From: Allolobophora icterica
Taxonomy: Eukaryota; Annelida; Clitellata; Crassiclitellata; Lumbricidae
Length of the DNA stretch: 64,000 bases
Direction: 5' to 3'
Assembly: GCA_963556255.1 (NCBI GenBank)
Contig: OY744613.1
Coordinates: 47,521,546 to 47,585,545, forward strand
Below are positions 1 to 10,237 of this stretch, one piece after another (within the stretch, counting starts at the first letter, position 1; every line of letters starts with the position of its first letter). The translations under genes were made by a program, and so were the position numbers. A model generated the notes under the pieces. It worked only from the letters and a program-made list of their open reading frames with translations. It did no database searches and was not told where the DNA came from.

Positions 1-3000
1 AAGTCGTACATCAAAGTTTTACTTAAGTCTAATATGCACATGCCTAGATATATCGGTTTATTATAAAACAACCTCGGTCTTTTCATGTCAACGGCGATTA
101 GATTCTCGTCGAAAATCGTCAGGCGGTCATAATTAGTTTTTGCAGCTAGCTTGATAGCTTCCTTCTCGTGACATACCAATTTTATATCTACATGAGTTTC
201 GATTCTTTCAAGGGTTTTTCCAAAGGCGCTATTGTTCATCAATTTGAAAAAGTCTTTCTCAAAGTTATTTGTGGCACTCGTTCTCAAGTTTGTGTTTAGA
301 TCTACATAAAACTTCAACCAAGGGCTATCTTCGAATGATATCCCTCTGTGAATTTTCGCGATCTTCAACCCGAGACTTTCGTACAACTTCAAATTTTCGT
401 AATGTACCACGTACTTCTTTTTATCGTTCAAGTTTGGAATTAGTTTTGGTATATTATATGTAAATTCCGACGAGATGCTCTCGGGAGCCAGAGGATAGTC
501 GTTGTGGAGATTGTGGATTTCTTGAGGATAGTCTAAATCGACTTCCAATATACACGATCCCAATACATTCCAATTATTTAGCTCGTCGTCGCTCATCCAT
601 TTAAATCCACGAGTCGGTAAAGGCTTCCTCATCGCCCAACCGTATAAATTATTAGCGTCTAGATAAGTTATATATGACGAAGGCTCGCTGCTCTCGAATT
701 TATCCGCCGTCATATACTTATTGTTGGCTTTCCCATAACGATTCGAAATTGTGCTGATTCCGCCTCTTATTCCTTGCTTAATCATCAGAATCATATCGTA
801 ATCGCTCAACAACTCCAACTTTATACCGGTCAACTTCAAAGCAGCATCCCAGGCCAGTCCCGGAGAAGTGTAATACCATGCGGGATCTAGGCGATAATTA
901 CTCATGCACACGTCTCTAAAGTTTTCGAAAACATCGGCTAAGAGTAGAACATCCGAAACATTGTACAGGTCGTGGTATTCTCTAAACGTTTTACATCCGA
1001 ATGCATTCCATACATTTTTGGCGTTATCGTAATCTTCGTCGCTAATATCTGAGTCGTTTAGCCTCGAATAAAATGCGGACTTGGGAGGTAGTTCGGTTTC
1101 GTTAAATCTATCGATGGAAGCAACGTAATCGTACGGGTAAATTCCTTTTTTAAGTAAAAGATCGAGCTGTATCCCAGAATATGATGCACCAAGATTTTTA
1201 CATTGTTCTTTCTTCAGATTCTTAGATAAAGCGTCAAGACTCGATGCCATGAATAACTGTCGATGAATCGCAATTCACGTTTAACGTTAATTTCTTTCCC
1301 TTCTTTGTTTAGAAACTTATCGACGATCACTTCTCTGCTAAACGATATGTACTTCTCTTCGTTATTAGGAATGCATTTAATTTTCTCATTCTGATCACCT
1401 CGCAATTTTTTTACGAACAGATGGCTATCGTATCCGGACAGATTATGGAATACTACTGGAAAGAACCTCGGAACTTTATAGTCTAGATTACAACCATTAT
1501 GAGCGGCCCCTCTAAAAATACCGCTCAAATGACAGTGGTCTCTAACCCGATCTGTACCCAACGCCCCTCCACAGATATGACATAAAGTAGTTTCCTTAAA
1601 CTTTTTCGGTCATCTGGAGTAAATATCATCTTCTTCGGAAATTTAAACTGATTGTAGATTCGTTTTATAGTCTCTTCGAGACTATCTACGAATATTTGAC
1701 CGATATCGTCGTCTTCGCTTTCGGCCGTGTACGTTACAGGATCTTGTTGATATAATATATCGTCGAAGCATTTTACGTAATAACAAAACGAGCTAGGTGT
1801 GTATTTTTGGTATTTATCGGTATAAGACACGCGAGGATCTGGCTGGCATGTGTCTATAGGTTTGATGAAAGATTCGAAATCTGCATAAATTATAAAGGGA
1901 ACTCTCATCGACCTATTATAATTTTTAAAACTTAACGTAGTTCCCGGTTCTGGGACTTCTATTTTTTGAGCGGCGTTTTGCGAACAGTACTCGGTATGTT
2001 TATTAAGCGCTTCTATTCTTGTATAACCGTTTAAACATCTTCTACAATAGTGCATTGATATAGTTGACTTTTCCGTTCTTGAAGCCATCAATCTGTTAAA
2101 ATTCTTTATCCAACAATAATGTTTCTTATCTCCGTCTGAAATAAGCAATAGTTCAACGATAGAAACTTTTTCGTCCCGTTGATTCGACACATAAATTGGG
2201 AATACTATCTTATTTTCATAACCGAATACGTCAACGCTGATATTATTATTTCTCTCAAACTTGTTTATTATATTAGCATCTGCAGCGACCGGAAATTCGA
2301 TACCGCTCCAATCGAGTTGCTTCGATTGTTTGATTAATTCTTTCGTAATTCTTTCGAGATTTTTGCCCGTTGGATTTAACGCTCTAGTAATGCACCACTT
2401 GAAACATTGCTCGTCATTATTCTTCATATTGATAATAGCTTTTTTGCTAGATAGTTCTGTGGGCAACGGAATGTAAGAACTGCCTTTCAGTGGTTTATAA
2501 ACAGCAGTCTTGACATCTAACTTTACAACATTCACGAATCTCCAATTACTTCCCCGCATCTGGAAACTTGCCATAGTCTCTGGGATCTTATTTATTGCAT
2601 TATCGTATATTTCGTTAATATCGGTAGCATCTAAAATAACTTCAGTTTTCGAGACGAATGGAACATTCGCGGATTCTTCTTCTCCAGATTTCATATCAAC
2701 GCGCTCCATGGTACATGTAAGAACGAGTTGAACCTTAACCTGACGATTTCTTGACAACAGACTAAAAACCTGCGGTCTAACGGCGTTAAGAAAAGACACG
2801 GCATCGATTCCAGAAGAACCATCGATATTGTATTGTTTAGTGAATCCTTTAATAGCCGATGCAGTCTTTCGAATTTCAAACTTCTTTGTATTGATTTTAG
2901 CAAAGAGACTCTTTATTTTCGATTTGAACGATTCCAATCTTTCGTTCACAGGTTTCTTCACTTTAGGAGGTATGTAACTAACTAACCAATCCGCAAAAGA

Positions 3001-3252
3001 ATTAATATTCGACCTAACCTTAGTTTTCAACTCACTGAGAACTTTATTTGGCGGGGAAATATATTTGGTCGGAGTAAGAATTGGGGTTCGAATATCGGGA
3101 ACTGGAGAGTCGAGCAAGGTTCCTCCTCCATTAGAACCATCGTTGCTCATAGCAGCAATCAGATCCGCTTTTCGCAGTTTCCAATATCCGACCATGCCGC
3201 TCCGTTTTGCCATGACTCTCAATTCTGTTACAGTTTTCAACTTGTAGTCCAT
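1..3252 (-). pseudogene. Protein-primed family B DNA polymerase (Polinton PolB), partial, two frame breaks
   Basis: This is the replicative polymerase of the element. The N-terminal third is lysine-rich with a SAP/HeH-like helix pair at about residues 5-35. An exonuclease DxE motif (YADFES) lies near residue 455. Next come a Cys/His cluster of the endonuclease-VII/HNH look (CHICGG, then HCHLSGIFRGAAHNGCN, about 1495-1585), ExoII motif HNLSGYDSHLF (about 1420-1455), motif A YLDANNLYGWAM (about 632-672) and motif B NNSAFGKT (about 216-240). Motif C and the C-terminus are beyond base 1. The frame changes by one base near 1595-1600, in an A-run of the coding strand just before the Cys cluster, and again near 1248; from about 1250 to 1 the last frame stays open. 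The start is the ATG at 3252, 9 bases after a TATATATA-rich stretch. As read, the gene cannot give a full polymerase unless the breaks are sequencing errors. Confidence 0.93.
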
Positions 3253-3360
3253 TCCTTTATATATACATATATATATTCATTTCTTTAAGTGTTGTTTAAG
3301 AAAAACACAAATATTTATTTATGTTTAATTTTTTATTTATTTTATTTTTTCCCAAAAATC

Positions 3361-3960
3361 TCACAGCTCATTCACAACGGAATCGATAGTTTTGTCGTTA
3401 ATGCGATCGTACACCTTAATTTTGTATCTATTTCTCCATACTTTTCCATTATACCATTCTATTATTGGTGCGTTTTGCCCGTGCGCCTTAGCTGCTTTGT
3501 AAATCGACGGATACACGACAACATCACCGGTTTCTAGGTCTAAGATTTCTACTTTTCTCGGCTGATTTCTGATATACCTCGCTCTATCATATGCGCCTTC
3601 CTAGAAGTTTCTTTTCAATATTCGTTCTTTCCGATATTCTTTCTAGTATCCTTTCTGATATTCTTTCTGATATTCTTTCCGATATTCTTTCTGCTGCTCT
3701 TTCTGCAGTTCTTGCCTTTGTCGCCTCTCTAGTTTCTCTAGTTTCTCTTTTTCTGAGACATCGCGAGCAAGAATCTCCATTGCGCTCAATAGAGCTATAA
3801 GCTCGGGCTTGTTGAGATGAGCACAACCCTTAACGTTGTGCTGGACCAGTAAGCTTCTCAGCTCTGGAAGTTTCATCTTCTTATTACTAATATAAGTAAA
3901 CATCTCTTTATGTATGTTTAAGAAAAAAATTTTTTTATTCATAGCCTTCACCCTTAGCAT
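3361..3960 (-). pseudogene. Small SAP-domain protein with Glu/Arg repeat and NUMOD-like tail, frameshifted
   Basis: A SAP/HeH-type helix pair (MKLPELRSLLVQHNVKG and following) begins at the ATG at 3876, a better start than the upstream in-frame ATGs at 3942 and 3960 because the domain starts there. A highly charged segment with 12-base repeats follows (reads as KEYQ in one frame and SERI in another, about 3630-3710). The tail, in a third frame (about 3361-3600), has the pattern EILDLETGDVVVYPSIYKAA and then WRNRYKIKVY. This resembles NUMOD1-type DNA-binding modules of homing nucleases. A stop and frame changes in the repeat stretch separate the parts, so the gene looks broken, or the repeat number was altered. 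A DNA-binding role is inferred from the SAP and NUMOD-like resemblance only. Confidence 0.6.
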
Positions 3961-3982
3961 TTAGCATTTAAATCGCGGCGAT

Positions 3983-5280
3983 TTAAGACGAGCTCCTACC
4001 GTAGACGACGTTTAGCTTCTGCCCGTCCGATTGAAACTCTAGCAACTTGTCCGAAATTACGATAGCATAAGCTTCGGTTTCGGCCGGCACTGCCGTATTA
4101 AATATAGCTTTGATCTGAATATCGACGACCGACGACTTTAATCGCTCAGATTGTTTGCTAACGTCGAAAATCATTAGCGGATATAGTTCTTTATAATCAC
4201 TCGGTGTTATATTACTCTGCGTTATCAACTGATCCATTCCGTAGAGTTTTTCGCTAAACGTTGCCGCTGCTCGGTACGCTCTCGAGAATTGTTGATTAGG
4301 AAACGATAGGTTGTAGTCCACAGCCGGGTATCTTTCCTGATTCATCATCACGTACATGTTCTTAAGATCGCAATGGTCGAAGATCGACGGATTAGCTTCT
4401 TGATTCCCGTCACGACTTGTCTGAAATCCTACTATTATATACCTCGGTTTTTCCGGAGATGTCTTGACACTAAGTCTCCAACTGAAAGTAGTCGACTGAG
4501 GAACAGTTATGGTATCGCATTGACGAGCGCGATAGGCTACAGCCAACGATGCTTTCGATTCGATCGTTTTATATAACTGCATTTTTTCCATATCGGATGG
4601 AATAACGTGAGGCATAAACCACGATATCTTCTCTATTGCAACTTTTCCAGCCGCTGCATCGTGGCCTCTATTAATTGCGTCGTCGTCGGATTTGCGCACT
4701 AACGTTAGCGTATGTTTCAAACCGTAAACAATCTTGTCGTAATCATCGCAAAAACCGAAGATATGCTTTAATGCAACTATAAAGCTGAACGTTCCCTTAG
4801 CATTCGGTTTTCGAATAAGATACTGTTGTCTGACCGCAAACCCCGTGTTATCGGCGACAACGGCCGTTGCACCACTGTCTTTGTACCACGGCTGATTTAA
4901 ACCTTGTGCCAGTTGAAAATCGTTTGGGTATTTAAGCAGTCCGAGCATCGTGGTAGCTTGACCTGGGTGAAATAACGTTTCTATTTCTTGATTCGACAGA
5001 GAATACGATATTTGGCTAAATAGATGCATTAGCCCGTTATTCGTAACAGCCACTGCATCGGCATTAACGTATGCGGTGTTATCCGCTTTTGTCAGTCTTC
5101 CTTCGAATAGCAAATAAGACTCTGAAGGGTGGCTGAACAAGTCTTGGAGTTCAATATTGATACGAATCTCTCTGTGTTTAGATTCGTTCTCGCAGTAGGT
5201 TCGTACTCGTGAAATTCGTATCGTTCGATACTCTCGTCCGTCAAAGGTTGTTCCGTGAATCTTAGTATATCTGATTGCAT
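3983..5280 (-). pseudogene. Polinton major capsid protein (double jelly-roll), one frameshift
   Basis: This is the hexon-like shell protein. The start is the ATG at 5280 after an A/T-rich leader; about 40 N-terminal residues (including YEFHEYEPTAR) are in one frame, and from about 5160 the remaining ~390 residues are in another, so one single-base change lies near 5160. The downstream part has the conserved Polinton capsid stretch NGLMHLFSQISYSLSNQEIE followed by HPGQATTMLGLLKYP, and ends at 3983. Total coding length of ~430 codons is about usual for the family. The rest of the frame is uninterrupted, so the break is recent or an assembly error. It sits in the late block, between the SAP protein and the small virion proteins. 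Confidence 0.88.
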
Positions 5281-5327
5281 TTTTTTATTAATAATATATG
5301 ATTTTATTTTATTTAAATATAAATAAC

Positions 5328-5858
5328 CTATGCAACTTTCAATCCAGCTCCGCTTAAACGTCTAACGAGATCTTGAATTCTAATAGCGCTCTTTGCATTG
5401 GAATTCATACCGTGCCCCATCATTAAATTATTTATATTTGTACTCTTCGAACGCGTTCCGTCGTTAATAAGTCTAGTTAGCACGTCTTTACTTTCTTGAG
5501 TTAGCAAGTCTTTGCCTTCGTTCAGCTGCGGTTGGAACGCTGAAAGCGCTGGAAGCGCTGAAAGCGCTGAAAGCGTTTGTGAACTTGTAGTAGGTAAATT
5601 TTTGGGACTCATAATTTTAGCAACCGCTTTATCGACTAATCGTTTCCCGGCGTCAGCAACGACAGTTTTACCAACATCCAGCGCTTTCTGCCCGATGTCT
5701 TTAGCCACATCTTTTCCTACGCTGAGAGCGGTTGACGCTATTTGTTTAGCCGCATTCGACGTAAATAGTTTCTTGAAAAAACCCGCAACAATATCGAATA
5801 TTCCCGCCCCTCCGATAACGTATTGTTTCTTATACCTTCTTTTAGTAACTACTAACAT
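5328..5858 (-). CDS. Small basic, amphipathic virion-type protein of the Polinton
   Basis: An intact 176-codon frame. The N-terminus is basic (TKRRYKKQYV), followed by a Gly/hydrophobic stretch (GGAGIFDIVAGFFKKLF) and a long Ala/Lys/Val amphipathic helix region to about residue 85. A Ser/Ala/Leu repeat (SALSALPALSAF, around residues 98-110) and a basic C-terminus follow. Polintons and adintoviruses encode small core or membrane-active virion proteins in this position; this one could be one of them, but I infer that from composition and neighbourhood, not a named family. Only three bases separate it from the next gene upstream. Confidence 0.7.
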   Translation of the reverse strand: MLVVTKRRYKKQYVIGGAGIFDIVAGFFKKLFTSNAAKQIASTALSVGKDVAKDIGQKALDVGKTVVADAGKRLVDKAVAKIMSPKNLPTTSSQTLSALSALPALSAFQPQLNEGKDLLTQESKDVLTRLINDGTRSKSTNINNLMMGHGMNSNAKSAIRIQDLVRRLSGAGLKVA

Positions 5859-5861
5859 TTT

Positions 5862-6077
5862 TTATATTAATAGCATTATATTTTTATATTCATTTTTATT
5901 TATCGCTCCTTGTCTTAGTAACTCGTCGCATATACCAACTATCTCATTTCTCACACCCGTATTGCCCGCCTCGAAGCTGGCCATTCGCAGAGATAACATT
6001 TCTATTAATGCATTAGGATCTTGAGGAATGACGATACGCTGTAGGCCTATTCCTTTACCTTGCGCCTTTGACATCAT
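5862..6077 (-). CDS. Small Polinton protein of unknown function (71 aa)
   Basis: An intact short frame lying tightly between two late genes (3 bases before the next start), with an A/T-rich TATAAAAA-like leader. The protein is mostly alpha-helical by composition (IEMLSLRMASFEAGNTGVRN), with no cysteine cluster or membrane segment. Spacing and strand make it a likely real late gene of the element. I do not recognise a function. Confidence 0.6.
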   Translation of the reverse strand: MMSKAQGKGIGLQRIVIPQDPNALIEMLSLRMASFEAGNTGVRNEIVGICDELLRQGAINKNEYKNIMLLI

Positions 6078-6113
6078 CGAGTCCCATATCGGTTTAATAA
6101 TTTTTTTATATTT

Positions 6114-6812
6114 TTAGCTCCTAGAGGATTTTGGTTTACTTGGATTTTTCGGCTGCCTCATAGCATTCGTTATCTTCAGAATCTCGGCATATTCTTCCCG
6201 ATCGTTTGCATTGAAAATCGACTCGTCCGGTTTGGCCATCGTTAATAATTCCCAAAGTCCTGGAGTTCCTTCGTATATCTTAGGCCTATCGCCTACCGTC
6301 ACGTTATTGCCGTCGATCGATATAGGACTGTCGCCTATATAAAATTGGCCGGCTTTTGAGTTTATACCGAACGTTGTGTCTACCGTCTTTTTATCGGACG
6401 CGTATTGCTGCAGGTACTTCACCGCAACATCTCCTAGTTCTAAGGTTTTAATAGGCCTATCATATAACGTTTTTATACCTTCTACCGGGTCTTCTCCGTA
6501 AGCCTGTATCGAAGGGTATTGAGGAAACTGAATGGCTTTTAACGATGTCGAAATAGAAGCGGGAAGCGCTTTTAGAGCGTTAGCTGTCTCGGCAGAGTTT
6601 TCTTTTATAGTAGATAACAAAGCCTTTTGTTCTTTTGAAATTGTTGATTGCGAGTCGACTATTGGTTTGTACAATCTCGTTAATTCTCGTTATAGTCCGA
6701 TGTCTCCTAATCTCTCGGATAAAAAGTTTTGTCGAATATTCTTTTTCGATTTCAGAAACTCCTCAACGATAAAATCTCTTTTTGCGGGATCGGTTATCTT
6801 TAGAAACGACAT
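6114..6812 (-). pseudogene. Conserved Polinton virion-type protein with an in-frame stop
   Basis: The ATG at 6812 follows a TATATAAATAAAATATA leader. Codons 1-40 begin MSFLKITDPAKRDFIVEEFL, matching a conserved N-terminus of Polinton late proteins as I recall the family. Codon 41 is TAA (6692-6690), after which the same frame runs open for 192 more codons to 6114. A downstream ATG would give a 186-residue product without the conserved start. The C-terminus is rich in Pro, Lys and Ser. One nonsense change is the simplest reading. Function unknown; late block placement suggests a virion or assembly protein. Confidence 0.7.
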
Positions 6813-6848
6813 TATATTTTATTTATATAAGCTTATAGCTATATTTTT

Positions 6849-6910
6849 TAAACGTAAATTCGAACGTAAATTCGAACGTAATTTCGAACGTTGATTTCGA
6901 ACGTTTAATT
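6849..6910. repeat. Short tandem repeat of about 12 bases between two Polinton genes
   Basis: Four to five imperfect copies of AACGTAAATTCG lie in the gap between the start of the 6114-6812 gene and the stop of the 6910-7446 gene. The last copy overlaps the end of the neighbouring gene. It may be slippage or a control or packaging site; nothing in the sequence decides. Confidence 0.8.
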
Positions 6911-7446
6911 TACGTTCCAGTTAAAACGTTCTCGTTAAACGTTAATTTTTCTGTGCTAACTTTGGTTTTATTTTTAATTTTTTCTTTCATATTGTTGAAT
7001 TTCACAAACTCGCTTAGAATTAGCGAATATTCAACGTCTGAAATATTGTCGTCCACAAGAGCTTTTGAAATGAGGCTACTGATAGTGTTTAGTTTTGCTT
7101 CCGCTAACGTTTTAATCTTTTCGTGCTTTGTCAATTTCAGTGCAAGCTTCTTACTAACTTGTCCTCCGATAATAATTAACAATCCTACACCTACTGCCGT
7201 ACCTGTTGCTATCGCTATGGCCGGAGTTGCAATTACAGTAGCCAGAGCTGCCAGACCCGAGCTGCTGAGCCCGATCACAGTTACTATTAGAGCGTTGTCG
7301 ATAATGCTAATCATTCTTATGTTCCTACGATACTTTGTACTTAAGGCGGTCCTTTTATCGCGTTCTTGTTCGATTTCTTTTTGAATTTCGTTAATTTTTT
7401 TAAAACGATACGATTGCGCTGAATTTTCCATTTGTTTATATTCCAT
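6910..7446 (-). CDS. Conserved Polinton membrane protein (coiled coil plus two hydrophobic segments)
   Basis: An intact 178-codon frame. Residues 1-45 are charged and helical (YRFKKINEIQKEIEQERDKR). Two adjoining hydrophobic segments follow at about 48-72 and 73-97, rich in Ala, Gly, Ile and Val, then a Lys/Glu helical tail (HEKIKTLAEAKLNTISSLIS). This N-helix, membrane hairpin and helical tail plan matches a protein common in animal Polintons as I recall it. It may sit in a membrane during assembly or entry; the role is inferred. The start follows an ATT repeat. Confidence 0.75.
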   Translation of the reverse strand: MEYKQMENSAQSYRFKKINEIQKEIEQERDKRTALSTKYRRNIRMISIIDNALIVTVIGLSSSGLAALATVIATPAIAIATGTAVGVGLLIIIGGQVSKKLALKLTKHEKIKTLAEAKLNTISSLISKALVDDNISDVEYSLILSEFVKFNNMKEKIKNKTKVSTEKLTFNENVLTGT

Positions 7447-7476
7447 TATTATTATTATTATTAAGATTTTTAAAAT

Positions 7477-7878
7477 TTAAACGTGGTAATTAATGTAGCA
7501 TAGCGAATCTTTTTCGTTAATGATAACTACAGAATCGGAATTGTTTTGAATGGTAATAACAATGTCTTCTACATCTTCGCAAATGGTTGAATCTTGCAAG
7601 CTACATTTCTTTTCTTTAATCGCCTGTCTAAGCGAGACTAGACAGACTCCCCTAGTTAGTCGAACGCCAAATCCTAGCTCTTGCGAGACCGACGATCTGG
7701 GTTGAATTGTGATCGCTCGTTGTGCGAAAATCTCCCAACGCTGTGAGCCCGGTTGTCTTATAGCCCGATGCGTTACTTCTTTAGGCAACCAAAATACTGA
7801 TTCTGGTCGAGTTCTAACTCTGCTCGGAGAATTGCGTTTTGTTATAAACTTGTGCATTGGCATACCGTATCGCGACAT
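7477..7878 (-). CDS. Polinton protein with dUTPase-like beta fold pattern, no catalytic motifs
   Basis: An intact 133-codon frame whose ATG directly follows a TATATATAA run. Residues 1-45 are basic (KRNSPSRVRTRPESVFWLP). The remainder reads like beta strands in the order of a trimeric dUTPase: ITIQPRSSVSQELGFGVRLT, then RGVCLVSL, then VEDIVITIQNNSDSVVIINE and KDSLCYINY. The dUTPase motifs that bind nucleotide and metal are not visible, so it is at most a derived structural relative. It could serve as a capsid-associated protein. The family assignment is inference. Confidence 0.55.
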   Translation of the reverse strand: MSRYGMPMHKFITKRNSPSRVRTRPESVFWLPKEVTHRAIRQPGSQRWEIFAQRAITIQPRSSVSQELGFGVRLTRGVCLVSLRQAIKEKKCSLQDSTICEDVEDIVITIQNNSDSVVIINEKDSLCYINYHV

Positions 7879-7911
7879 TATATATATTTATATATATATA
7901 TATTAAAACCT

Positions 7912-8535
7912 TTACAAAATCATTCCAAGAAGCGGACCAAGGATTGGGATGTTAGAAAGTATTTTTGAAATAGGATTGTCGTTTCCAAGAATTAATCCTG
8001 CACCATTGACAAATCCAGAACCTCTGCGCATGTACAGTCCTTCTCCTACACCGTCTAATCCCGACCCTGACCATGGTTTCAGGTAAAGACCTGCTGCGTG
8101 CGGAACCATCTTGTAGCTTCTTCCTCCTTTCTTTATGTATAAAGCACCTCCATTAACACCCGATCCCATTATCTTACTTACTCCTGTACTCGCTAATCCG
8201 CTTAAAGCTCCAGTTGCAAGACTTGGCAGAACCCTAGAAAGAAGAAATTTTCCAGCTGTAGCTAGAAGTGGTAATAACGCTGGAAGAAAACCACCTTCGA
8301 CTTTCATATTATGGTCTATTTGCGTTTTACTCATTTTGAGCGTAGTACCAGTCCCATTCTGATATGCTTTCGCCATTTTATTAATTTGTGCTCGTGTAAG
8401 AGCTAAAACGTGTTCCCCGGATAGATCTCCGTGAGTTAGTCTTATACTCGTTCCTGTCCCTGCTTCAACTGCGCGTTTAATTTTGTCTTTTTGTCCATCC
8501 GAAACATTAACTTTTGTATTCGTATATCGACTCAT
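7912..8535 (-). CDS. Conserved Polinton minor virion protein (Gly-rich)
   Basis: An intact 207-codon frame; the ATG follows TATATATATAAA. The N-terminal half carries a repeated helix pattern (VSDGQKDKIKRAVEAGTGTS and later RAQINKMAKAYQNGTGTTLK). Then comes a hydrophobic stretch (FLPALLPLLATAGKFLL, about 83-110) and a Gly/Tyr-rich tail with ALYIKKGG, GLYLKPWSG and GLYMRRGSG. The start MSRYTNTKVNVSDGQKDKIK is typical of a protein widespread in animal Polintons as I recall. A pVI-like membrane or cement role is possible but not shown. Confidence 0.75.
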   Translation of the reverse strand: MSRYTNTKVNVSDGQKDKIKRAVEAGTGTSIRLTHGDLSGEHVLALTRAQINKMAKAYQNGTGTTLKMSKTQIDHNMKVEGGFLPALLPLLATAGKFLLSRVLPSLATGALSGLASTGVSKIMGSGVNGGALYIKKGGRSYKMVPHAAGLYLKPWSGSGLDGVGEGLYMRRGSGFVNGAGLILGNDNPISKILSNIPILGPLLGMIL

Positions 8536-8587
8536 TTTATATATATATAATTGAAATTAAAAACTTTAATACCACGATAATTAATTC

Positions 8588-9379
8588 TCACACTTCTCTA
8601 ATTTTAAACCTGATCGACAACTCCTCTCCTCGAAGGTTGATTAGTTTTCCATTTTGATCTGTGAGTTTTGTTTCCATTGCTGAAATCGTAAATAGCGTAA
8701 TAGGAAGATATACTAAATTAACGGGCACTTCTATAATCTTGTATCCGGGGCCTACATTCGGGAAAAAGGAATATATAATGTTTTCCGTTGTTCCGTTAGA
8801 GTACGAAGATCCGATTACGTCACTGGTTACTCTCAAACTATTTACGTTCATTATATTTACTATGTTCTCCGATTCGTTATATCCTTCTGAATACACTCGG
8901 CTATTAAATCCTAAAACAGTTCTAATCGAGTTCTCGATTGTCATATTAACCTGATAGTTAGCACCGATATCTAACACCGATTTCAAAGTATTGTTGTTCG
9001 CTTGTAACGTTATACAGTACGCATCTCCCGTTTCGTCATAATGTCCTGATTGTTTCATGATTCTCTGAATGTGTTCGTTTATATCTACGATTTCGTAACT
9101 CCCTTCTGGGATTTCTATGGTAAACCACGTTTTACCATTATCCGGCGAATACACAAATTTGTTGTTTAAAGAATATATATTCGGGAAGAAATTATACGTC
9201 TCAAGATTAACAAGACACATTTCATACTTTTTGTTTTTGTCAAGTTGAATCAGAGGATTAAATTTTGTTCTTATTTGCGTGCTCCTTTCGCTCACCAAAA
9301 TGCTGAATGACTCTTTAGGCTCTGTGTTACGAGCGATCTTTTCTGTGTTCAGAACTATCTTTTCCAACCGCGCTTCCAT
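8588..9379 (-). CDS. Polinton minor capsid (penton) protein
   Basis: I chose the ATG at 9379 (MEARLEKIVLNTEKIARNTE): it follows a TATATATGATATATATA leader and lies just past the ATPase stop at 9414, whereas the upstream in-frame ATG at 9448 would overlap the ATPase gene. The 263-residue product is mostly beta-strand. The C-terminal SFFPNVGPGYKIIEVPVNLV and LPITLFTISAMETKLTDQNG match the conserved end of Polinton penton proteins, a single jelly-roll placed at capsid vertices. The frame is intact. Confidence 0.85.
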   Translation of the reverse strand: MEARLEKIVLNTEKIARNTEPKESFSILVSERSTQIRTKFNPLIQLDKNKKYEMCLVNLETYNFFPNIYSLNNKFVYSPDNGKTWFTIEIPEGSYEIVDINEHIQRIMKQSGHYDETGDAYCITLQANNNTLKSVLDIGANYQVNMTIENSIRTVLGFNSRVYSEGYNESENIVNIMNVNSLRVTSDVIGSSYSNGTTENIIYSFFPNVGPGYKIIEVPVNLVYLPITLFTISAMETKLTDQNGKLINLRGEELSIRFKIREV

Positions 9380-9413
9380 TATATATATCATATATATCTT
9401 ATGAAGATTATTT

Positions 9414-10196
9414 TTATGCTGAAGGCATATAAAATGTATCCAACGCACTCCTATACTTACCGTTGTTTTTTTTACTGGTTAAATCTATCACTACAAATCC
9501 GTGCGGACGCTCCCACGCAGTTTTGCACAGTTTTACAAATTCGTCTTTAGGCATATCATCTACGCCTACGTGATCGTTGTATATATTATTAATATTTTTA
9601 AGGTCTTGACGAAATAAACAGATAAAGTTTGAATTCTCTCTGATGGTCTGTCTAGGCAGTTTGAAGTAGTTTTGAGCGAGGTAAAAGCAATCAACATTAC
9701 TGTGTCTTCCTCTGATGTAATACGATTCACATTTGTTTTGTTTTTCTAATTGTAAATCGTCGAAAATCATCAGGTTCTTTTTATGCTGATTCAAGTCTCT
9801 CGGATCGGGCACTTCTTCCGAAGTTTCAAAGAATCGACAGTTCATATCGGATTTTTTAACTGTGCTTTTAGCCATTTCTTCAACGACTAATGCTGGCGAT
9901 ACATTTAACCTTGCAATCTCGTCTTGACAACCAAACAAATTGACAATTGCTTCTTTCGATAACTTTTCTTCGAATGCTTTTTTAAGTATTTTATATTCTG
10001 GTTGAAAGGGAGATCTTCCAAATACCTGTAGGCTGTCGTAATCTAACCATCCTGGATTCAAAAGTAAATTTAATAATAGCGTAGTCTTACCGCATCCAGA
10101 CTTCCCAACGATCAGACCCCTTATACTTCTAGGTAATAACGGGTTATTAAATCTTTTAGATGTCTCGTCGTTCCAGGATAAATCTTTAACTTCCAT
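9414..10196 (-). CDS. DNA-packaging ATPase (A32/FtsK-HerA type)
   Basis: An intact 260-codon frame. Walker A is GLIVGKSGCGKTTLL (about residues 28-42) and Walker B is NLMIFDDLQLE (about 140-150), followed by a HSNVDCFYLAQNYFKLP sensor-type segment. Order and size match the Polinton/adintovirus packaging ATPase that pumps the genome into the capsid. It is the first late gene, divergent from the zinc-ribbon/PLA2 frame across a 41-base A/T-rich gap, and is one of the best preserved genes of the element. Confidence 0.93.
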   Translation of the reverse strand: MEVKDLSWNDETSKRFNNPLLPRSIRGLIVGKSGCGKTTLLLNLLLNPGWLDYDSLQVFGRSPFQPEYKILKKAFEEKLSKEAIVNLFGCQDEIARLNVSPALVVEEMAKSTVKKSDMNCRFFETSEEVPDPRDLNQHKKNLMIFDDLQLEKQNKCESYYIRGRHSNVDCFYLAQNYFKLPRQTIRENSNFICLFRQDLKNINNIYNDHVGVDDMPKDEFVKLCKTAWERPHGFVVIDLTSKKNNGKYRSALDTFYMPSA

Positions 10197-10237
10197 TTCT
10201 TTTTTAATTATAAAAATAGTTTTATATTAAAATCTAT
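10197..10237. promoter_or_regulatory. Divergent A/T-rich promoter region
   Basis: The 41 bases between the ATPase start (minus) and the zinc-ribbon start (plus) contain TTTTTAATTATAAAAATAG and TTTTATATTAAAATC. They can supply TATA-like boxes in both directions. The same kind of A/T-rich leader precedes the other genes of the element, often ending within 10 bases of the ATG. Confidence 0.5.
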
